A model generated the notes under the pieces. The model did no database searches and was not told the DNA's origin. It saw only the letters and a list, made by a program, of their open reading frames with translations. DNA of 64,000 nt from Silene conica (taxonomy: Eukaryota; Streptophyta; Magnoliopsida; Caryophyllales; Caryophyllaceae). The DNA lies in the NCBI GenBank assembly GCA_029255685.2, contig CM055319.2, forward strand, positions 14,788,247 through 14,852,246, read 5' to 3'. A program made the translations under genes and the position numbers. Below are positions 22,801 to 31,896 of this stretch, one piece after another; the first letter of the stretch is position 1; each line of letters opens with the position of its first letter.

Positions 22801-23958
22801 CTCTTCCTTCGTACACCAATTTCCGTCTTCGTTCTCAATGCCTCTAATCGTATTCTTCTTTCTCCGTTGCTTTGCCTTATGGTGGAAATAGCTCGTATTT
22901 TTGTCCCCATCCCTGAGTTCGCTACTTCGTGCCCTAGTGTACCAATACGTTTCAAGCTTTGTTCTCAGACCTTCCACCTCAACAGCCAGCCCTCGGCACT
23001 TGCTCAACATATCTGCACTTGGTGGTTGTTTTTGCCAGAACCCAAGATCCGCTTCCCGGTCACGTAACTGTTTCTTTATATCACCAAATTTTCCATTCGC
23101 CCAGGCTGAAAGTCTTGCCGCACACGCACCAACCCGTACTGGCACACTCTCACCAACTTCTCCTTCCCACGCATCTCGTATAACATCTGCACATTGAGGG
23201 TCTGAGACCCAAAACGGTTCAAACTTGAAACCCCTACGACCTCGACGAAAACCAGTCTCCGTATCCTGTTTAATAATGATGGGGCAATGATCAGAGGAGA
23301 AGATGGGTAAATGTTGCACATACGAATTTGGGAACAAAGATCGCCAATCAGTTGTTGCAAGAGCTCTATCCAGCCGTTCTCGCACAAGAGTCGAGATCTC
23401 GCATCCTCGTTGCCACGTGAATTTATTACCTCGGTACCCCATATCATGGAGAGCACAATCATCAATTGCTCCGCGAAAAGCATCCATCATACTAGTTCTT
23501 CTCATAGCCCCTCCTTCCTTCTCACCCATGCTAATAATTTCATTAAAATCACCAAAGAGGACAGTAGGTAGCATACTCCCCTCACACATCTTGCGCATTA
23601 ACTCCCATGTCTTGTGTTTATTCCCCGCTTCCGGCCACCCATACACCCCTCCAGCACGCCACAACGGTAAATTATTGTCACTTTGGATCTCAACCAGGAT
23701 ATGGTGTTTATTATAGGAAATGAGTTGCACATTCAGGTCCCTCCACCACAGCCCCAATCCTCCCGATCTACCACTACTACTCAGACATAACCCCGAACTA
23801 AAACCACATTTATTTCGAATTTTCTCCAGCTCCCTCGAATTCATCATAGTCTCCATAACAAAAACAATATCCGGTCCCTCCCTCCAACACCAATCCCGGA
23901 GGGTTCCAACTGTCAAGGGATTCCCCAACCCTTGACAGTTCCAGCTTAAGATTTTCAT
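19852..23958 (-). CDS. LINE ORF2: endonuclease, reverse transcriptase, RNase H
   Basis: 1368 residues. An apurinic-type endonuclease occupies about 1-230 (SWNCQG at 5, GDFNE at 136, RLDRAL at 195, SSDHCP at 221). The reverse transcriptase spans about 430-760: KAPGPDG at 447, motif A with D579 in LKLDMSKAYD, RGLRQGDPISPYLF at 634, catalytic FADD at 684. A zinc-finger-like region typical of plant LINEs lies at about 1040-1115. A C-terminal RNase H-like domain spans about 1217-1340 with D1223, E1263 and D1287 in place. The protein nicks target DNA and copies the element RNA there. The ATG overlaps the ORF1 stop as ATGA (23955-23958), which suggests translation by termination-reinitiation. No stop or shift is seen. 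Confidence 0.95.
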   Translation of the reverse strand: MKILSWNCQGLGNPLTVGTLRDWCWREGPDIVFVMETMMNSRELEKIRNKCGFSSGLCLSSSGRSGGLGLWWRDLNVQLISYNKHHILVEIQSDNNLPLWRAGGVYGWPEAGNKHKTWELMRKMCEGSMLPTVLFGDFNEIISMGEKEGGAMRRTSMMDAFRGAIDDCALHDMGYRGNKFTWQRGCEISTLVRERLDRALATTDWRSLFPNSYVQHLPIFSSDHCPIIIKQDTETGFRRGRRGFKFEPFWVSDPQCADVIRDAWEGEVGESVPVRVGACAARLSAWANGKFGDIKKQLRDREADLGFWQKQPPSADMLSKCRGLAVEVEGLRTKLETYWYTRARSSELRDGDKNTSYFHHKAKQRRKKNTIRGIENEDGNWCTKEEEVVQVIESYFAGLFTTSYPTNVNEVLNCMPIVVTEEMNQSLDQPISNEEIKAALFCMHPTKAPGPDGMHALFYQKYWDTVGSEVCTFIRKWWDGQGDIEVINFTNVVLIPKCNSPRKITEYRPISLCNVLYKIISKVLANRLKPFLNDGITENQSAFTPGRLITDNALIAFEIFHAMKRGGEGRHGSIALKLDMSKAYDRVEWTFLDQVMQRMGFSPNWRNRVMNCVSTVSHSFLINGKSSGMVKPTRGLRQGDPISPYLFLLCADAFSCLINDAVTKGKIHGALVCRGGPRISHLFFADDSILFARANLRECSTIADVISQYERASGQKINHAKSDVVFSKKVSLDIRVALCDTLGVREVDRHEKYLGLPTIIGKSKKCVFAALKDRIWKKLQGWKEKILSQPGKEVLIKSVVQAIPTYMMSLFAFPDGLIDEIHAMLARFWWGTSAEKKRIHWWRWQKLCKPKAHGGMGFRDLRVFNQALLAKQMWRLTTNPDSLVGKVLKARYHKNASVLDARRGHDPSFTWRSLWGSKSLLLKGLGWQIGNGESVEVWNECWIPGDRGLHRPVPNLEVNGEMKVARFIDGTRGMWKETDLLEVLLPHEVARVMSIPISVNLPPDQIMWWPSSSGTYTVKTGYWLGMGEPSAEDRMAVPGLGEEVWRQIWSLQVPPKLIHFIWRGCTGMLAVKEALFRRHCCDTDICGFCETEVESTVHALFRCPWTRVFWVASGWAELLEDVPQTSFARWLVEALQRIDKWDRDRFLALLWALWSLRNSRIFEEEQPTAEVVIIGLDRMVRDYKGYMESMDGRGTVTRRDATAVIGGNGWLPPEIGVVKINSDAAIFEEGEIGLGAVGRDSLGNVVFVASKRVRAMWTVEVAEAKAVLFGLEAARRLGMGCVVAESDAISVVQAFRSKACFRNHLGLCIQDMCSLIESFDFRGLLHVKRGGNTVAHMVARLCSISGEELILNDVYPPSVNALAELDLI

Positions 23959-25262
23959 TGTTGTTCGCGGTACTGGTCCTCGCCAGTCACCGCTACTTCC
24001 ATATGTGTGGCCACCCTAGACTCTGAAACACGGGATTTTTTTCCTCCATGGAGTAACCCTTCATCCCCTGGGCCATCCCCTATCTCCCCCTCCGTATCCT
24101 TCCTTTTTCCCCCAATACCAACACGGTGCATCCCTGAGTCACGCTTCTGCCCAGTTACGTCTGTCTCCCTCCTTCGAATTATCACCCTTTTGTTAGCCCT
24201 CTTAGACTTAGCACTCCCCTCCGTCCCTGTTGCCCCCTGCACCTCCATAAAAATTTGTGTACTGCTCATGGCCCTCTGATTATTAGATGAGCAGGCCTCA
24301 TCCTCCCCTCTTCTCCCTTGACTCCCCTCACGGCTAGGGCACAGTTTCGAACCCACTGGAGTGATGGACACTCCCCTTAGCATCTCCACCATTTTAGTAA
24401 TCTCTTTATCCTCCTTCTCAGCCTCCTCCTCCTCCTCAAACACCAACCTTCTGCCCTTTTTTCCCCGCCCCTCCAACTCCTCCTTCTTCCCCGCTACTCT
24501 CCATGGGGAAGCTTTGAGCCAGTCCCCATACTTACGATTCTCCCCTACCGGTCCCAACCTATCCCCACAATCCTTCTCTCCATGGCCCAACTTCCCACAT
24601 ACATAACAAAACAGTTGTAAATTTTCATAACTAATGCGTACCTTCCAACTCTTGCCCCCCTTCCCTTTCATGGTGATCGACGGGGTCAACGGTTTACGTA
24701 CATCAAGCACAACTCTTAAGCGCATCGATCGGTTTATGGATGGGTTAACCGAATTATCAATCTCAATGAACGTACCGATAGCATTGCCTATATTTACCGC
24801 ATTCTCTCTATTCTGACGCCCTATCACCGGTAAATCATAGATACGGACCCAAGTAGGAGTAAAGAATAACGGTACCTCGGAGGGGACGGCATCTCCTTGT
24901 AAGTCAGTAAGGATAAGGAGGTGACGCTCAAAATGCCATGGTTGTTCGGCTAAGATTCTACGTTTGTCCATAACATTCGTAAATTCAAACGAAACGGTTT
25001 TCCGCTGTTTGTCCACCACTTCACCCGCCACACGCCCTTTAGTCTTCCATGCCCTAATCATAGTCTCAATTAGGGCATTGAGATTAACAGTACGTTCAGT
25101 CCACAGCCTACCCACAACAAACCCCGTCTCCACATCGGACTCCTCCTCTTCATTCCCCAGCCAATCAACCTCCACCTCTCCTCCATCTCCCCAAGCGTCG
25201 GTCTCCAATTGCTCCCCAGGCAGATTAAGATTAATACTTTGCAAATTAGTTTCCGCCGCCAT
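23955..25262 (-). CDS. LINE ORF1: RNA-binding protein with DUF4283 and zinc knuckle
   Basis: 435 residues from the ATG at 25262 (MAAETNLQSINLNLPGEQ). An upstream in-frame ATG at 25415 would add 51 very hydrophobic, pyrimidine-encoded residues and is probably leader. The N-terminal half matches the plant LINE/gag-like DUF4283 fold (EFTNVMDKRRILAEQPWHFE, then TWVRIYDLPV). A CCHC zinc knuckle follows (CYVCGKLGHGEKDC). The C-terminal third is charged and low-complexity. The protein should coat the element RNA and escort it to the nucleus. It overlaps ORF2 by four bases. Confidence 0.9.
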   Translation of the reverse strand: MAAETNLQSINLNLPGEQLETDAWGDGGEVEVDWLGNEEEESDVETGFVVGRLWTERTVNLNALIETMIRAWKTKGRVAGEVVDKQRKTVSFEFTNVMDKRRILAEQPWHFERHLLILTDLQGDAVPSEVPLFFTPTWVRIYDLPVIGRQNRENAVNIGNAIGTFIEIDNSVNPSINRSMRLRVVLDVRKPLTPSITMKGKGGKSWKVRISYENLQLFCYVCGKLGHGEKDCGDRLGPVGENRKYGDWLKASPWRVAGKKEELEGRGKKGRRLVFEEEEEAEKEDKEITKMVEMLRGVSITPVGSKLCPSREGSQGRRGEDEACSSNNQRAMSSTQIFMEVQGATGTEGSAKSKRANKRVIIRRRETDVTGQKRDSGMHRVGIGGKRKDTEGEIGDGPGDEGLLHGGKKSRVSESRVATHMEVAVTGEDQYREQQ

Positions 25263-25490
25263 AACCAAAGAACTAACGAAAGAGCCAAAAAAAGAAAGAA
25301 AAACGAGAAAAGATGGGAAAAGACAAAGAAAAAGACAAGAAAAGGACAAAAATCCTTGACCAATCAAGGAAGAAACCCTAGGCTGCCCTAGGAACCCACA
25401 CCCTCCCAAGAGCAAACCCTAGAGGGAACTGCAACGGCTAGTTTAATAGTGGTAAGAAATTTAGATCTAGATCTTTTAATTCACATATAT

Positions 25491-26524
25491 AAATATATGA
25501 TAATTACTATCGATTTAAGCTTAAAATGAATTAAATAATATCAAGAATAAGTAACAAAGGACCATGATGAATTCACTGAATTCAAGCAATCACTATTAAT
25601 GATGAAACCCTAGCTCACAAACTTTGTGAACAAAACAGTCATATTCCTCTTAGACACAACACGTAAATAAGAATGATTTTATCGAGTAAATGGTTGTTTA
25701 TCTTACATTACACTGATCATCTTGTTCTATATATAGAGGTATAGTTAGTTATGTACAACCTAACTAATCTAACAAACTAGCCTTTGTTTTATAACAAACA
25801 TCCGGCTATCAACCAGCAGCTAACTTATACTCTTACATTACACTGATCATCTTGTTCTATCTACATAATTACATAAATATTATGTCGAAGCATAAAATTT
25901 CTATTATTAATAGAGAATTTATTCAATCCTATTATTCTCATTGGGTAGGGTGTACGATCACGTGGTACACTGGGTGTACCTAAGAATTTCTCCTTTCTTA
26001 ATTCTTTTTTTTCTTTACATTGTTTTACAACTTGTACATATATTTTTATTAGGATAATAATTTTTATTAATTTTTTTATATCTTGAGAAGTTTATAAAAC
26101 ATGTACTCTCTCGCATGGCTAGAATTTCAACTTTTAAGATCAGAGCTCGAAAGTTATTCAAATTTGTTGGACTCTCTTATATAACTGGAAAAGTTCTTAT
26201 TTCAGTTATATATACTTTCTCCATTTCAATCAATTCTGTACATTTGCTTTATTCGTATTTGCCAATACTCATTTTCTTTTGTTAATATCTTTAGTTAAAT
26301 ATCGATAAAAATTATAAACTTTGACATTTACAATGTATTTGATAAGGCAATTTAAACAAGATCCTACATAACTATGTTTTAGGTTATATATTAGAAGTTG
26401 TGTCGAAAATTCACTCGACTTATTAATAGTGCCTAAAAAATTGAAATGTATAGAATTGACTAGAATGAAGGAAGTATATAATATAAAGATGCTATATTAT
26501 ATTGCAAAAGACTTGTCGACATTT
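25491..26524. other. Intergenic with a 30-bp direct repeat
   Basis: AT-rich and without a supported gene. A perfect 30-base direct repeat beginning TCTTACATTACACTGATCAT is found at 25701-25730 and 25831-25860, 130 bp apart. The surroundings (TATATATAGAGG, ACAACCTAACTAAT) resemble LTR sequence, but ends could not be defined. Confidence 0.55.
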
Positions 26525-26731
26525 AAATATACACAAATTCTTATTTGCAACGGCACTATCCGTCGCAAGCTTGTGACGGATATCGTTTTCTCTCACAAAA
26601 TACCCATTTTTTTCTCTCTCCAACATTATCCATGTGGTGCCCTTTCTCACTACTCATTTTGTATCCATTTTATCTCAGAAAATATCCGTCACAAATGATG
26701 ACCCGTCGCAAGCAAGACTTGCTATTAAATA
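26525..26731. repeat. Possible MITE with imperfect inverted repeat
   Basis: CCGTCGCAAGCTTGTGACGG (26552 onward) is inverted at the right side, where ATCCGTCACAAATGATGACC is followed by CGTCGCAAGCAAG (to about 26716). The arms TTGTGACGGATAT and ATATCCGTCACAA pair well. Size and hairpin shape fit a MITE, but target duplications were not found, so the class is open. Confidence 0.45.
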
Positions 26732-28093
26732 CTAGTTTTGTATCCCGTGAAAGTCACGGGATCTTTAGACTTTTTATGTTTATATTTTACTATTATGATT
26801 ATTCTGCGTGATCTGAATAAAAAACGTAGTTACTCATTTATGTATGGATTTTACCCATTCATGTATTTTTTTCATTATTTTTCTATAGCACGCCCTTTGC
26901 GTAGAGAAAAAACTTTCTAATTCTCTCTTTCACTACGGAATTTTTTAAATTCTTTATTAAATAAAATTATGTTTTTTTTGTTAGTGCAATGTAATTCGAT
27001 TATTGTCATATGACCTTCGTAGCTGAATGATCGTTTTTATTGGACATTTAAATAATATTTTTCCTAGTTTACAACTTTATTAAAATGTTATTATGAAAGT
27101 AATAAGTAGTATTAACCTTAGTTAAATGATTATATTTTTTAAGTATAAATATAATAACAATATTTAAGAATTAAAATATTCTAACTCAATTTCTCTTAAA
27201 TAGAACATTAATAATTATGTAATGTGTAATCAAATAAAACATAATTTAAATAAGGCTACAATAGATAAAAACAACATCGATAATCATGCGATATTCTCTC
27301 ATTAAAAATTTAAAATTACAAATTAGACAATATGTTCCTCTTTGGTACTCAAAGTACAAGAAAAATATATTGTTTTAGACGACTTCATAAAAAAAATTAT
27401 ACTTAATTATACTGAACACGCCATAGCAATACATAAACTTGTTAACATCAATTTTAACAAATTCACTACATATTATCAATTACTAACATATACATTAAAA
27501 ATTTCCCAAAACGTTATAACAATAATAAATTATGAGACTATAAAACTAAGGTTCAATATATTCGATAATTAATGATGTAAAGTGTCTTCATCAACATTCG
27601 ACAATGCCAAAAACAAAGAATATGATACAAATGCTTGTTAGATTCTTTTCTTTTCCTCTACTTTTATTTTACTTCTTCATTTCACTCTCAATTGATTCCA
27701 ACTCACTACAAAAATAAAAATATGAGAAGTTTTAAATAATCAATTAAATAAAATAGGCTATTAGAAAACAAAGGCGAAAAGGAATACCCGTGATTTTTTT
27801 TTGCTAATAATGTGTTAAAATTGGTTTCGTAATTGTAAAATATGAAAAGTTTGGCATTCAAGAGATATAAATTGTGATTATGGAGTTGAGTAATGTTTGG
27901 TAGACAAAGGTTTAGGTCATTTTTACATTGATTATTATTTTGCCTTTTCGTTATCTATTTGTTCTTTATTTTAATATTTTTGATTTAGCATAAAATAGTA
28001 GCTCGCCACATGTCGTTAAACTACCTACTCAATAGCTCGCCACGTGTCGTCCAACTAACTACTCAATCTAGGCTTTTTATGTTATTATATAGA
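26732..28093 (-). mobile_element. Non-autonomous Helitron A
   Basis: On the - strand it starts TCTATATAATAAC after an A and ends in CTAG followed by T. A 9-bp hairpin (ATCCCGTGA/TCACGGGAT, + strand 26742-26762) lies six bases from the end. These are the standard Helitron marks: TC at the 5' end, a hairpin then CTRR at the 3' end, insertion between A and T, and no target duplication. The 1.36 kb inside has no Rep/helicase coding and shows the AT-rich character of its flanks. Confidence 0.75.
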
Positions 28094-28107
28094 TAAGGTA
28101 TAATGAG

Positions 28108-28400
28108 TGTTAGAAAATAAAACGAATCAATGAACTCTAACCATCGGCTTAAGCTTTTGGTTGAGTTGGTTTCTTAACATGGTATCAGAGCTATGTGACC
28201 AAAGGCCACGGGTTCGAATTCTACCCCCTTCTAAGGTGGATAACCAGAACATATAAGGGAATACCGCTTGCACCCACACTTCAAGCCCAAAAAGAAAGGG
28301 CCGGAACTCCAACCATCGGCCGCTCACACCAAATATTCGGCCGGGTAATGAATGCTAGTTTCACAACTATTTACATACAGATAAAAATTCAATAAATAGA
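28108..28400 (+). mobile_element. TRIM-like or truncated LTR element with primer binding site
   Basis: A 72-bp LTR-like piece (TGTTAG ... TTAACA, 28108-28179) is followed immediately by TGGTATCAGAGC (28180-28191), the tRNA-Met primer site. Downstream CACGGGTTCGAATTCTACCC looks like a tRNA T-arm, as in several short plant elements. No second LTR and no coding were found, so this is a broken remnant. It begins only 15 bp from the end of Helitron A. Confidence 0.6.
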
Positions 28401-28766
28401 TGTAGGAAAACAATTACAGAATAGAAATGAACACAAAAAAAAACCTTTAAAAAATATTTGTAATGGCGTTATAATTAAACAGTTTACTATAAATATAAAA
28501 CTGTAAAAAATAAAAGTACGAAAGACATTTAAGCAAACAACGTAAGTATGTAAAAGGAGTAGAAGTAAAGAAGGAGATTGCAGAGCAATGAAGTCAATGC
28601 GTAAGAAGCAGGAGACAGAGATGACAGATCACAGAACTTTATAAATTGTTCAGTTTCAGACCCCTTCTTTAATTTGACTGCCTACCAACTGCACTCTCCT
28701 TTATTCATACTCCTTATATATCCTCCATCCGTCTCAAACGCACAGGTTTCCTTTTTAAAATTTTTA
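28401..28766. other. Intergenic, with a Stowaway-like end
   Basis: No gene. Near 28722 CCTCCATCCGTCTCAAA resembles a Stowaway (Tc1/mariner MITE) terminus. Its partner end is not visible, and Helitron B begins about 40 bp later. Confidence 0.4.
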
Positions 28767-29321
28767 CTAGTTTTAAACCCGTGCAAATTGCACGGGTATG
28801 CTGTTTTAAAGTTTGTTATTATAATAATTGCTTACTCTTTTTGTTTTCCTTTTTAGATGAATTAAATTTACGTTAATATATTTCATACACTTTTTTACAA
28901 AAATGTGGCTGTAAAATAAAAATTAAATGAACATACGTCTGATAATGTATACTTTTATTAATAATCAATTAATCACGCAAAAAATGTTTTAATAATGTTT
29001 CAAATTTTGTATGTTCGGTTTATTATTGTTGTAAATTGTTATTAATTATAATATTTTAATCATCTAAATAAATTGTGGTTTAATTATCACAACATCTATT
29101 TCTAATTAATTGATGTGTATAAAAATGTGCGTAATGTTTCGTAATCTACGATTTTAGACATTTATTTGGAATACGTAGAATATTAAGCGGTTATTGTGCA
29201 GAGAAATCATAAGTTATTGTGCGGGACCCACCTGAGTGAATTAAGAAAAAAAAATTAGAAGTTGGATGTATGACGTGGCGCAACCACAGCCTGATAAATG
29301 TTTCAAAATTTATATATTAGA
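28767..29321 (-). mobile_element. Non-autonomous Helitron B
   Basis: On the - strand it begins TCTAATATATAAATT after an A and ends in CTAG then T. A 10-bp hairpin (ACCCGTGCAA/TTGCACGGGT, + strand 28777-28797) lies six bases from the end. About 555 bp with no coding. Its 5' half shares phrases (GAAACATTT, CATACATCCAA, GGGTCCC) with the tandem units that follow at 29322-29956. Confidence 0.75.
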
Positions 29322-29956
29322 TAAGATAAGATTGTAATTTGGATTATTAGTCGTAAAGGATTAATTGATAATAACGTACATATCATCATTATATTTTAAT
29401 ATTTACGTTGAAATTATAAACGTAATCGTTTACCTAGAAATTATCGTTTATGAACAAATTAAAAACGTAACTATTTACGTTTAGAAAATAGACATAGGCG
29501 GTTATTCGTTAAATAATTCATTCAACTTTGTTGTGGGACCCATTTTAAAAAAAATTTAAAAAAATAATAAAATTGGATGTATGATGTGGATAAACCAGGA
29601 TGCATGAAATGTTTCTCTATTTATAAAGATGAGATTAGATAAGATAAGATTGTAATTTGGATTATTAGTCGTAAATGATTAATTGATAATAACGTACATA
29701 TCATCATTATATTTTAATATTTACGTTGAAATTATAAACGTAATCGTTTACCTAGAAATTATCGTTTATGAACAAATTAAAAACGTAACTATTTACGTTT
29801 AGAAAATAGACATAGGCGGTTATTCGTTAAATAATTCATTCAACTTTGTTGTGGGACCCATTTTAAAAAAAATTTAAAAAAATAATAAAATTGGATGTAT
29901 GATGTGGATAAACCAGGATGCATGAAATGTTTCTCTATTTATAAAGATGAGATTTT
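29322..29956 (-). repeat. 318-bp tandem duplication of Helitron-like 5' segments
   Basis: Two nearly identical units with a period of 318 bp lie at about 29321-29638 and 29639-29956; I found one difference (AAAGGATT against AAATGATT). Read on the - strand each unit begins like the 5' part of Helitron B (TCTCATCTTTATAAATAGAG, then GAAACATTT, CATACATCCAA and GGGTCCC at similar spacing), but neither has its own 3' hairpin. With Helitron B this makes three related segments in one orientation. Confidence 0.8.
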
Positions 29957-30447
29957 AAAAATATGAGTGCGGGTCTTAAGGTTTGAAATTTTGTCCGAAA
30001 TATTCAATTTTTATCTGAAAATTTTAAGGGGCGTAATTGTTTACGAGTTGTGAAAACAACAATATTTTATATTGATCATATTTCCGAAAATTACACTTTG
30101 AAATAATCATATTTTGATCATTTAGTTAGAAGTTTTTGTATATCAAAGTTTTTGATTGAACAAATGGATAACTATATTCCCTTGATCATGACTCTCAAAC
30201 TAGACAATTTCTTATGATTAATCAATTTAAAAAAAACATCACTTTCTAAGTTTGTAAACAAAAGTCATGTTCTCTTAAAATTTTCCAAATCAAAAAGCTA
30301 ATTATTTTGAATAAAATATCAAATCTCACAAGTACCATGTGTACTTTCCCTTTTTTTACATTTAGGTTTGTCAATGTTTGATGCCGGATATTTGAAATCG
30401 GGTACTTACATGAGTACATTGTACGTAAATCACTAGGGATAACAACA
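29957..30447. other. Intergenic, AT-rich
   Basis: No gene, RNA or recognisable repeat end is supported in this stretch. Confidence 0.5.
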
Positions 30448-30745
30448 TTTTTTTTGGCAGTTAAAAAGTTTTAACCAAAGACGAACTTTTCTAGCAATGG
30501 AATGCGCAAGACGGTTCATCGTTCTAGGAACATAATGAAAACTACTATAGTGAAAGGAAGAACATAAGTCACTAATATCAGCAAGACCCTTGCAACAACA
30601 ATGACTTCTTGAAACGATTCCGAAGATCTGCAAGAAGGCACGAAAATAATACGATTTCAGAATCAACAGAACAAGCAGATGCGTTAGGAATGAGACTTGT
30701 TCTCCTTTAGTCAAGAGAATCGGGTTTACTTCATCGGGCTATATC
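30448..30745 (-). mobile_element. LINE fragment C, RNase H end
   Basis: The - strand encodes a recognisable end of a plant LINE RNase H domain (CKGLADISDLCSSF, then FHYVPRTMNRLAHSIARK) followed by a T8 run on the + strand that fits a tail. It is severely 5'-truncated, as LINE copies often are, and has no function of its own. Confidence 0.7.
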
Positions 30746-31072
30746 ATCAGATTTGACGACTTCATTTTTGAAATAGTTGAGTTTTTGATTTTAAATTAAA
30801 ATGGGTTAAAAACACACTATTTTGATAGGTAGAAAAAACTTGGTGCTATTAGACGTAAAATTGAACCGACATGATTAACTTGACCCGCACCCCAATCTGT
30901 CCTGACACCCGAATTGACCTCACCCTATTCAACCCGACCTGAATGTTTATTATCGCAAATTGATCATTATCCCCAAATAACATAAAAATAACTCATCCGA
31001 AAGTACATGAACCCGACCTGGCCCGAGTTCTTTCAAACCCGAACTCGAATAAACCTAACCCATCTGTAGGTC
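30746..31072. other. Intergenic with degenerate ACCCGAC-type words
   Basis: Repeated variants of CCCGACCTG and ACCCGAATTGAC occupy about 30890-31070. No gene is seen. Confidence 0.5.
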
Positions 31073-31524
31073 CACTACGAGAAATACTTTAAAAGGCAAC
31101 TACATAGGCGACCACTTGTGTAGCCGCCGAAAAAAAAAACGGGCGACACCAAAGCAAATTGGTAATAAAGCTCATGTGAAAGGTTCTATTTGTAATGCAT
31201 ACCTAACGGAAGAAATTGCCAATTTTTGCTCTCTTTAATTTGAAAAACATATTGACACCAAAGCAAAAAACTTGAATATTGAAGAAGCGGATGAGTTAGA
31301 TACAAGTTTACCCAAGTGTTTTCATGTGCGAGATGATGAAGGGTGTTCTTCCGCTGGGGGAACAAGATTTCTGGATGACAAGGAGTATAATCGTGCTCAC
31401 CTTTATGTGTTATCTAATTGTGAGGTTTTGGAGCCATATGAAGCAAAATTTGTGACAGATTTCATGACTGATCACCCTAATGTTAAAAGAGAGGATGTTT
31501 GGAGTAAACACGAGGATCAATTTC
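31073..31524 (+). mobile_element. CACTA-type end and transposase fragment
   Basis: A CACTA-like terminus (CACTACGAGAAATAC) begins at 31073. From about 31144 the + strand carries a fragment homologous to the TNP2-type transposase C-terminal region (EEADELDTSLPKCFHV, FLDDKEYNRAHLYVLSNCEV, DHPNVKREDVWSKHEDQF). It is cut at 31524 by the terminus of the large CACTA block. By eye it is closer to the right-arm copy at 39838 than to the left-arm copy (it shares SKHEDQF and NCEVLEPYEAKF). It may belong to the element into which the palindrome was built. Confidence 0.65.
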
Positions 31525-31540
31525 CACTACAACAGATACT

Positions 31541-31687
31541 TCAATTTGCGACTGAAAATAGCGACCGTTTTCAGTCGCCCTTCCTATTTTAGCGACCAAG
31601 ACCAGTCGTCCGCCCTTAGTCGCAAGGCATGGTCGCTTTTAGCGACCGATGTTGGTCGCCAATTTTAGCGACTGAAAAAAATAAGAC
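31541..31687. repeat. Subterminal repeats, left end (outer part)
   Basis: Words such as TTTTAGCGACCAAGACCAG, TTTTCAGTCGCCC and GTTGGTCGCCAATTTTAGCG repeat in both orientations. CACTA subterminal repeats are the binding sites of the TNPA-type protein. The array continues at 36334 on the far side of the copia element. Confidence 0.75.
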
Positions 31688-31692
31688 GGGCG

Positions 31693-31896
31693 TATAGAGA
31701 ATACGATTGTTATATGAGAAAGCTTACTTTCATTGATGAACAATACAATGTATATATATTACAAGAGTTGTAAACTAGGTTAAACTAGGTTAAGGATAAT
31801 TAGGAAAGTTGCTAGATATACAAAATATAACTTATGAGAAACTTGGAAATTACAATATTTACGATATATGGAAACTAGATATTGGTTTCCTTAATA
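31693..31896 (-). repeat. 3' LTR of the copia element
   Basis: 204 bp. On the - strand it begins TATTAAGGAAACC and ends TTCTCTATA. It is preceded on that strand by a purine-rich stretch ending GGGGCG. Confidence 0.9.

Larger units (their letters stand above)
19795..25490 (-). mobile_element. Full-length L1-type LINE with 13-bp target duplication
   Basis: The element spans 19808-25477 on the - strand and is flanked by perfect direct repeats AATTCACATATAT (19795-19807 and 25478-25490). It has a leader of about 215 bp (25263-25477), ORF1, ORF2, a short 3' tail and a poly(A) tail of about 20 bases (T run on the + strand from 19808). Both frames are open from end to end. ORF1 has the DUF4283-zinc-knuckle architecture of one large group of plant L1 LINEs. 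Intact frames, intact flanks and an uninterrupted tail together suggest a recent and possibly mobile copy. Confidence 0.93.

Noticed and set aside
20066-25359. Many + strand open frames across the LINE.
   Set aside because: They are shadows of the two LINE genes on the - strand, which have clear domains.
28180-28215. Primer-site plus GGTTCGAATTC considered as a tRNA gene or SINE.
   Set aside because: The first part is antisense to tRNA-Met as in LTR elements and is preceded by an LTR end, so an LTR-element remnant fits better.
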